Below, one piece after another: positions 14,922 through 17,532 of a stretch of DNA of 17,532 nucleotides (positions are counted from its first letter, which is position 1; every line of letters starts with the position of its first letter). Source of the DNA: DASQDN01 sp035630195 (lineage in GTDB: Bacteria; Acidobacteriota; Terriglobia; Bryobacterales; Bryobacteraceae); contig DASQLD010000317.1 of NCBI GenBank assembly GCA_035630195.1, positions 1 through 17,532 of the forward strand. Direction: 5' to 3'. The notes under the pieces were generated by a model. It ran no database searches and was not told the origin of the DNA. It was given only the letters and a program-made list of their open reading frames with translations. The translations under genes and the position numbers were made by a program.

Positions 14922-16394
14922 TTAAGCCATCCGAAGCGCTCTGTCCGCTGCGATTACGCCGCGGTATTGGGCTTCCTCAAAGACGGAGAATCCGCTCACA
15001 TCGGAGTGTGCAAATAACACGCGCCCATGCGGTTTCGTCAACCGCATTCTCGACTCCGAGAAGATGGAGCCCGGAACAGGACGGGCCATGGCATGGCCGA
15101 ACCGCATGACATCGATTCTCGAAACGCATTGCCGGATATCGGGATGCGCTCGCTCGAGATCGTTCAGGATCGTATCGCGCCAGTGGTCCCACGGTTTCTC
15201 CAGGAGCATTTTTCGATCATTCACCGCCGCGTACCACGTCCATACGGATCGATCGATTCGCGATCGCAAGCTCATATGAGTGGCAACTACATATCCGAGG
15301 GACTGTGAATCGTAGATAACGTTATCCCAGGCGAGATCGAGGCCGCGCTCTCGCGGCATGCGATCCAAGGTCAAATTTGCGGTGATCCACGGCGAATACT
15401 GCGTTGCCACCGGCGGCGCGTCGTCCATGAGGTACTTGGCCAGGAGCAATGGCGCCGCGAAGATAAGCGTGTCACAGACATACTCGGTGTCCGGAGTCAG
15501 GACCCGAATCTTGGAGCCGGTTTTTCGGATGGAAGCGACGGGCGCGTTTGTTCTGATGTGACGCTGAAGTTTGTTGACAAGACGCTTCACAATCCAGCCG
15601 TTCCCATCCGGTTGAGTGATGGGCCCTTTGTCATCGAGTTCGGCGTGAGCGGCAAAGTAATAAATGCCCGCCCAAGCCGATATGTCGCTCATCCCCGCCC
15701 CATACTCGTCGCGGCAGGCATAGTTGACGTACCACCGCAAGTATTTCGAGTCAAAGCCCTGCGCATTCAACCAGTCGAGCATCGACGTCCGGTCCAGTTT
15801 CGAAGGCTTTGCCCCGAGTTCCATGGGAACCGTGAACTCTCCTGTTTCCTCATGCTCCCGGATAAGTTCGGCGAATCTTTTCATCTGCTCGCGATCGCGT
15901 GGGGTTGAACTGTCGGACGGTTCGATATCTTCCTGCCATCGACCGTGAAGAAACAGCCGCTCTTGCGGCGAATAACAGAGATAGCGTTCGTTCCATTCGC
16001 CGTCCTTGAGCACGCCGAACTCCTCCATTAGTTCGCGTACATATCGGGCGCTTTCCGATGGAACTGGAATGTAGTGCGCAGCCCAAGGATAGGATGTAAC
16101 TTCGTTCGAGCCCGACCTTGCGTTACCGCCGGCCTCTCCCTCCATTTCGAGCAGGACGAAGTCGTTGAAGCCTCTCTTATCGAGCCGCCAGGCTGCCGAG
16201 AGTCCTGCGATTCCCCCGCCTACAATTACTATCGGGACTTTCACTACATTTTTGGGCGATACGGCGAGAGTCCGGTCCCGCAGCTTGTGACCGAGCGGAA
16301 AAGCATCGTTGACGAATGAGCCAGCGATGGTTCGTTCAGCTTTGGCGCTGAGACCGATCAAAGCGGCGCTCAGGAACTGCCGCCGGCTGTTCAA
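14922..16394 (-). CDS. Tat-exported FAD-dependent amine oxidase-like protein
   Basis: This is a flavoprotein of the amine oxidase / protoporphyrinogen oxidase-like group, 490 residues from the TTG at 16394. The N-terminus MNSRRQFLSAALIG has the twin-arginine motif S-R-R-x-F-L (residues 3-8), so it should be exported folded. The FAD-binding Rossmann motif IVIVGGGIAGLSAAWRL lies at about 55-71, with the ribose-binding acidic residue in LLEMEGEAGGNA. The C-terminal end has GRVLFAHSDVSGFSVFEEA, which closes the FAD site. The TTG overlaps the upstream stop in TTGA and has GGAAGGA nine bases before it. The GTG at 16412 is the alternative and would put six residues ahead of the Tat motif. The gene is coupled to the SpeE-like gene, so a polyamine or another amine made by that partner is a plausible substrate. 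The reaction is not shown by sequence. Confidence 0.85.
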   Translation of the reverse strand: MNSRRQFLSAALIGLSAKAERTIAGSFVNDAFPLGHKLRDRTLAVSPKNVVKVPIVIVGGGIAGLSAAWRLDKRGFNDFVLLEMEGEAGGNARSGSNEVTSYPWAAHYIPVPSESARYVRELMEEFGVLKDGEWNERYLCYSPQERLFLHGRWQEDIEPSDSSTPRDREQMKRFAELIREHEETGEFTVPMELGAKPSKLDRTSMLDWLNAQGFDSKYLRWYVNYACRDEYGAGMSDISAWAGIYYFAAHAELDDKGPITQPDGNGWIVKRLVNKLQRHIRTNAPVASIRKTGSKIRVLTPDTEYVCDTLIFAAPLLLAKYLMDDAPPVATQYSPWITANLTLDRMPRERGLDLAWDNVIYDSQSLGYVVATHMSLRSRIDRSVWTWYAAVNDRKMLLEKPWDHWRDTILNDLERAHPDIRQCVSRIDVMRFGHAMARPVPGSIFSESRMRLTKPHGRVLFAHSDVSGFSVFEEAQYRGVIAADRALRMA

Positions 16395-17532
16395 TGCGAG
16401 ATGTCCTTCCACTCGCGTTCGTAATATCGAACCAGTACCTGATCATTCAAGCGATTCGGCTCCGCGTCCACCGGAAGCATATCGGTCGGGAAGCGGAAGA
16501 GGTCCGCCACATTCTGCGTGGCGAGGAAGCGCAAGCCCGAGGGTAATGTCGCCGGCGGCTCGTATGCCCCAGCGCCGGCCAAAACAAAGCCCCACTCGCC
16601 GAATGACGGAACATATACGTGGTAAGGCCAGGTCTTTAGCCCTGCCTGTTTCAGCGTAGTCACGATACACCAATAGGATTGTTTGGCAAACAGCGGCGAT
16701 GTGCTTTGGACTACGATGAAGCCGTTAACGCTGACGTGCCTTGCGAGCAAGCGATAAAAAGCTGTTGTGTACAGTTTGCCGAGCGAGTAGTTCGTCGGAT
16801 CCGGGAAATCGACGACGACAAAGTCGAACACTTCGCTGCTGTTATCGAGCCAGGGAAATGCGTCCTCATTGATAACCCGAACCTTGGAAGACTTCAATGA
16901 TCCTTTGTTCAGAGCTATCAGAGCCGGGTTCGAACTGAAGATCTTCGTCATCTCCGGGTCGAGATCGACCAGCGTGATCTTCTCGACCGAAGGGTACTTG
17001 AGAATCTCCCGAACAGCCAACCCATCTCCACCGCCGAGGACGAGAACCTGGCGCGCCCCAGGCAATGCCGCCAATCCTGGATGAACGAGGCCTTCGTGAT
17101 ATCGATACTCATCGCGCGAGCTGAACTGGAGGTGAGAACTAAGGAAAAGCCGTATATCGTCCTTCCACTTCGTCAGCACAATACGTTGATAACGAGTGTT
17201 GCGGGCAAAGATAACCTCATCTGCATAGAGCTCGTCGTCCGCCATGGCAGCGATACGATCGGCTCCGAACATTCCTGCGCCCAAAGCGGCGAGGACAATG
17301 ATGCTGAGCATCCGCAAGCCCACCGGGCGGCCGATGGAGTCTCGGAACAAGAAGGTTGACCATAGAGCCACTCCCGCGTTGATGATTCCGAATAGGAGAG
17401 CCGACCGTACAAGACCCAATCGCGGGACAAGCAGCAGAGGAAACAACAGCGATGCTCCCAGGGCGCCGAGATAATCGAATGTCAATACATGCGCGACCAG
17501 GTCGTGAAACTGAAACCGATCCTTCAGGATGC
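16391..17532 (-). CDS. speE: Membrane-anchored spermidine synthase-like aminopropyltransferase (N-terminus beyond the right edge)
   Basis: The frame is open to the window end (ILKDRFQFHDLVAHVLTFDYLG is the conceptual junction, read through a TTG at 17485), so the gene is cut at its 5' end. It has 379 visible codons. The first 80 or so hold at least three membrane helices, matching the end of the membrane domain in long spermidine synthase-like proteins (COG4262 type). The rest is a Rossmann methyltransferase-like fold: VLVLGGGDGLAVREIL (GGGDG at 17035-17021) binds the aminopropyl donor, VDLDP follows, and DFPDP (16810-16796) is the catalytic acidic motif. GKLYTTAFY is also typical. Classical SpeE makes spermidine from putrescine and decarboxylated S-adenosylmethionine. 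The membrane-linked group is less well characterised, so the product may differ. Its stop overlaps the FAD oxidase start. Confidence 0.88.
   Translation of the reverse strand, partial: ILKDRFQFHDLVAHVLTFDYLGALGASLLFPLLLVPRLGLVRSALLFGIINAGVALWSTFLFRDSIGRPVGLRMLSIIVLAALGAGMFGADRIAAMADDELYADEVIFARNTRYQRIVLTKWKDDIRLFLSSHLQFSSRDEYRYHEGLVHPGLAALPGARQVLVLGGGDGLAVREILKYPSVEKITLVDLDPEMTKIFSSNPALIALNKGSLKSSKVRVINEDAFPWLDNSSEVFDFVVVDFPDPTNYSLGKLYTTAFYRLLARHVSVNGFIVVQSTSPLFAKQSYWCIVTTLKQAGLKTWPYHVYVPSFGEWGFVLAGAGAYEPPATLPSGLRFLATQNVADLFRFPTDMLPVDAEPNRLNDQVLVRYYEREWKDISH
16404..16410 (-). promoter_or_regulatory. Shine-Dalgarno site favouring the TTG start of the FAD oxidase
   Basis: GGAAGGA on the minus strand ends nine bases before TTG at 16394-16392. 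It lies within the last codons of the SpeE-like gene. If translation began at GTG 16412 this site would be inside the reading frame, so it supports the TTG start and the shorter Tat signal. Confidence 0.55.

Overview
The window looks like chromosomal DNA of an Acidobacteriota member of the Solibacteres/Bryobacterales type. The main evidence is a protein ending in the Solibacter-type C-terminal domain (TIGR03437). Supporting evidence is a large exported protein with a choice-of-anchor L-like head and seven putative-Ig repeats, and several short lineage-typical exported proteins. The taxonomy is inferred from recognised families, not from a marker gene. No rRNA, tRNA, CRISPR array, insertion sequence or phage gene was seen, and coding density is very high.

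Layout from left to right. (1) 1-211, minus: the first 70 codons of a membrane protein that runs off the left edge, divergent from an exported sialidase-like protein (240-1400, plus). (2) 7578 down to 1409, minus: a compact four-gene unit of exported or membrane proteins. Its order is a TIGR03437 protein, an Ig-like protein with a late membrane segment, a probable beta-propeller protein, and a 1110-residue choice-of-anchor L/Ig-repeat protein. The last three start inside, or very close to, the preceding gene with clear Shine-Dalgarno sites. A perfect 8-bp inverted repeat lies just upstream of the first gene. (3) 7677-8017, plus: a decayed dihydrofolate reductase/RibD-C family gene, recognisable only by joining pieces from different frames. 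(4) 10754 down to 8035, minus: a lipoprotein coupled to a GT-C type membrane glycosyltransferase with a discoidin-like C-terminus. (5) 10812-13175, plus: N-carbamoylputrescine amidase (aguB), agmatine deiminase (aguA) and guanine deaminase (guaD), essentially without gaps. (6) 17532 down to 13169, minus: a membrane-anchored spermidine synthase-like protein (cut by the right edge), a Tat-exported FAD amine oxidase-like protein, and an exported zinc-metallopeptidase-like TPR protein.

Blocks 5 and 6 converge, their last genes overlapping by 7 bp, and both concern polyamines. AguA and AguB turn agmatine into putrescine, ammonia and CO2. The SpeE-like protein and FAD oxidase next door would be expected to act on a polyamine or related amine, although their substrates are not shown by the sequence. 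Guanine deaminase adds another ammonia-releasing step.

The best candidates for an undescribed system are the four-gene exported operon of block 2 and the membrane SpeE / Tat FAD oxidase / metallopeptidase unit of block 6. A CxC motif recurs in three envelope proteins here, and in the 1110-residue protein its two cysteines are the only ones.
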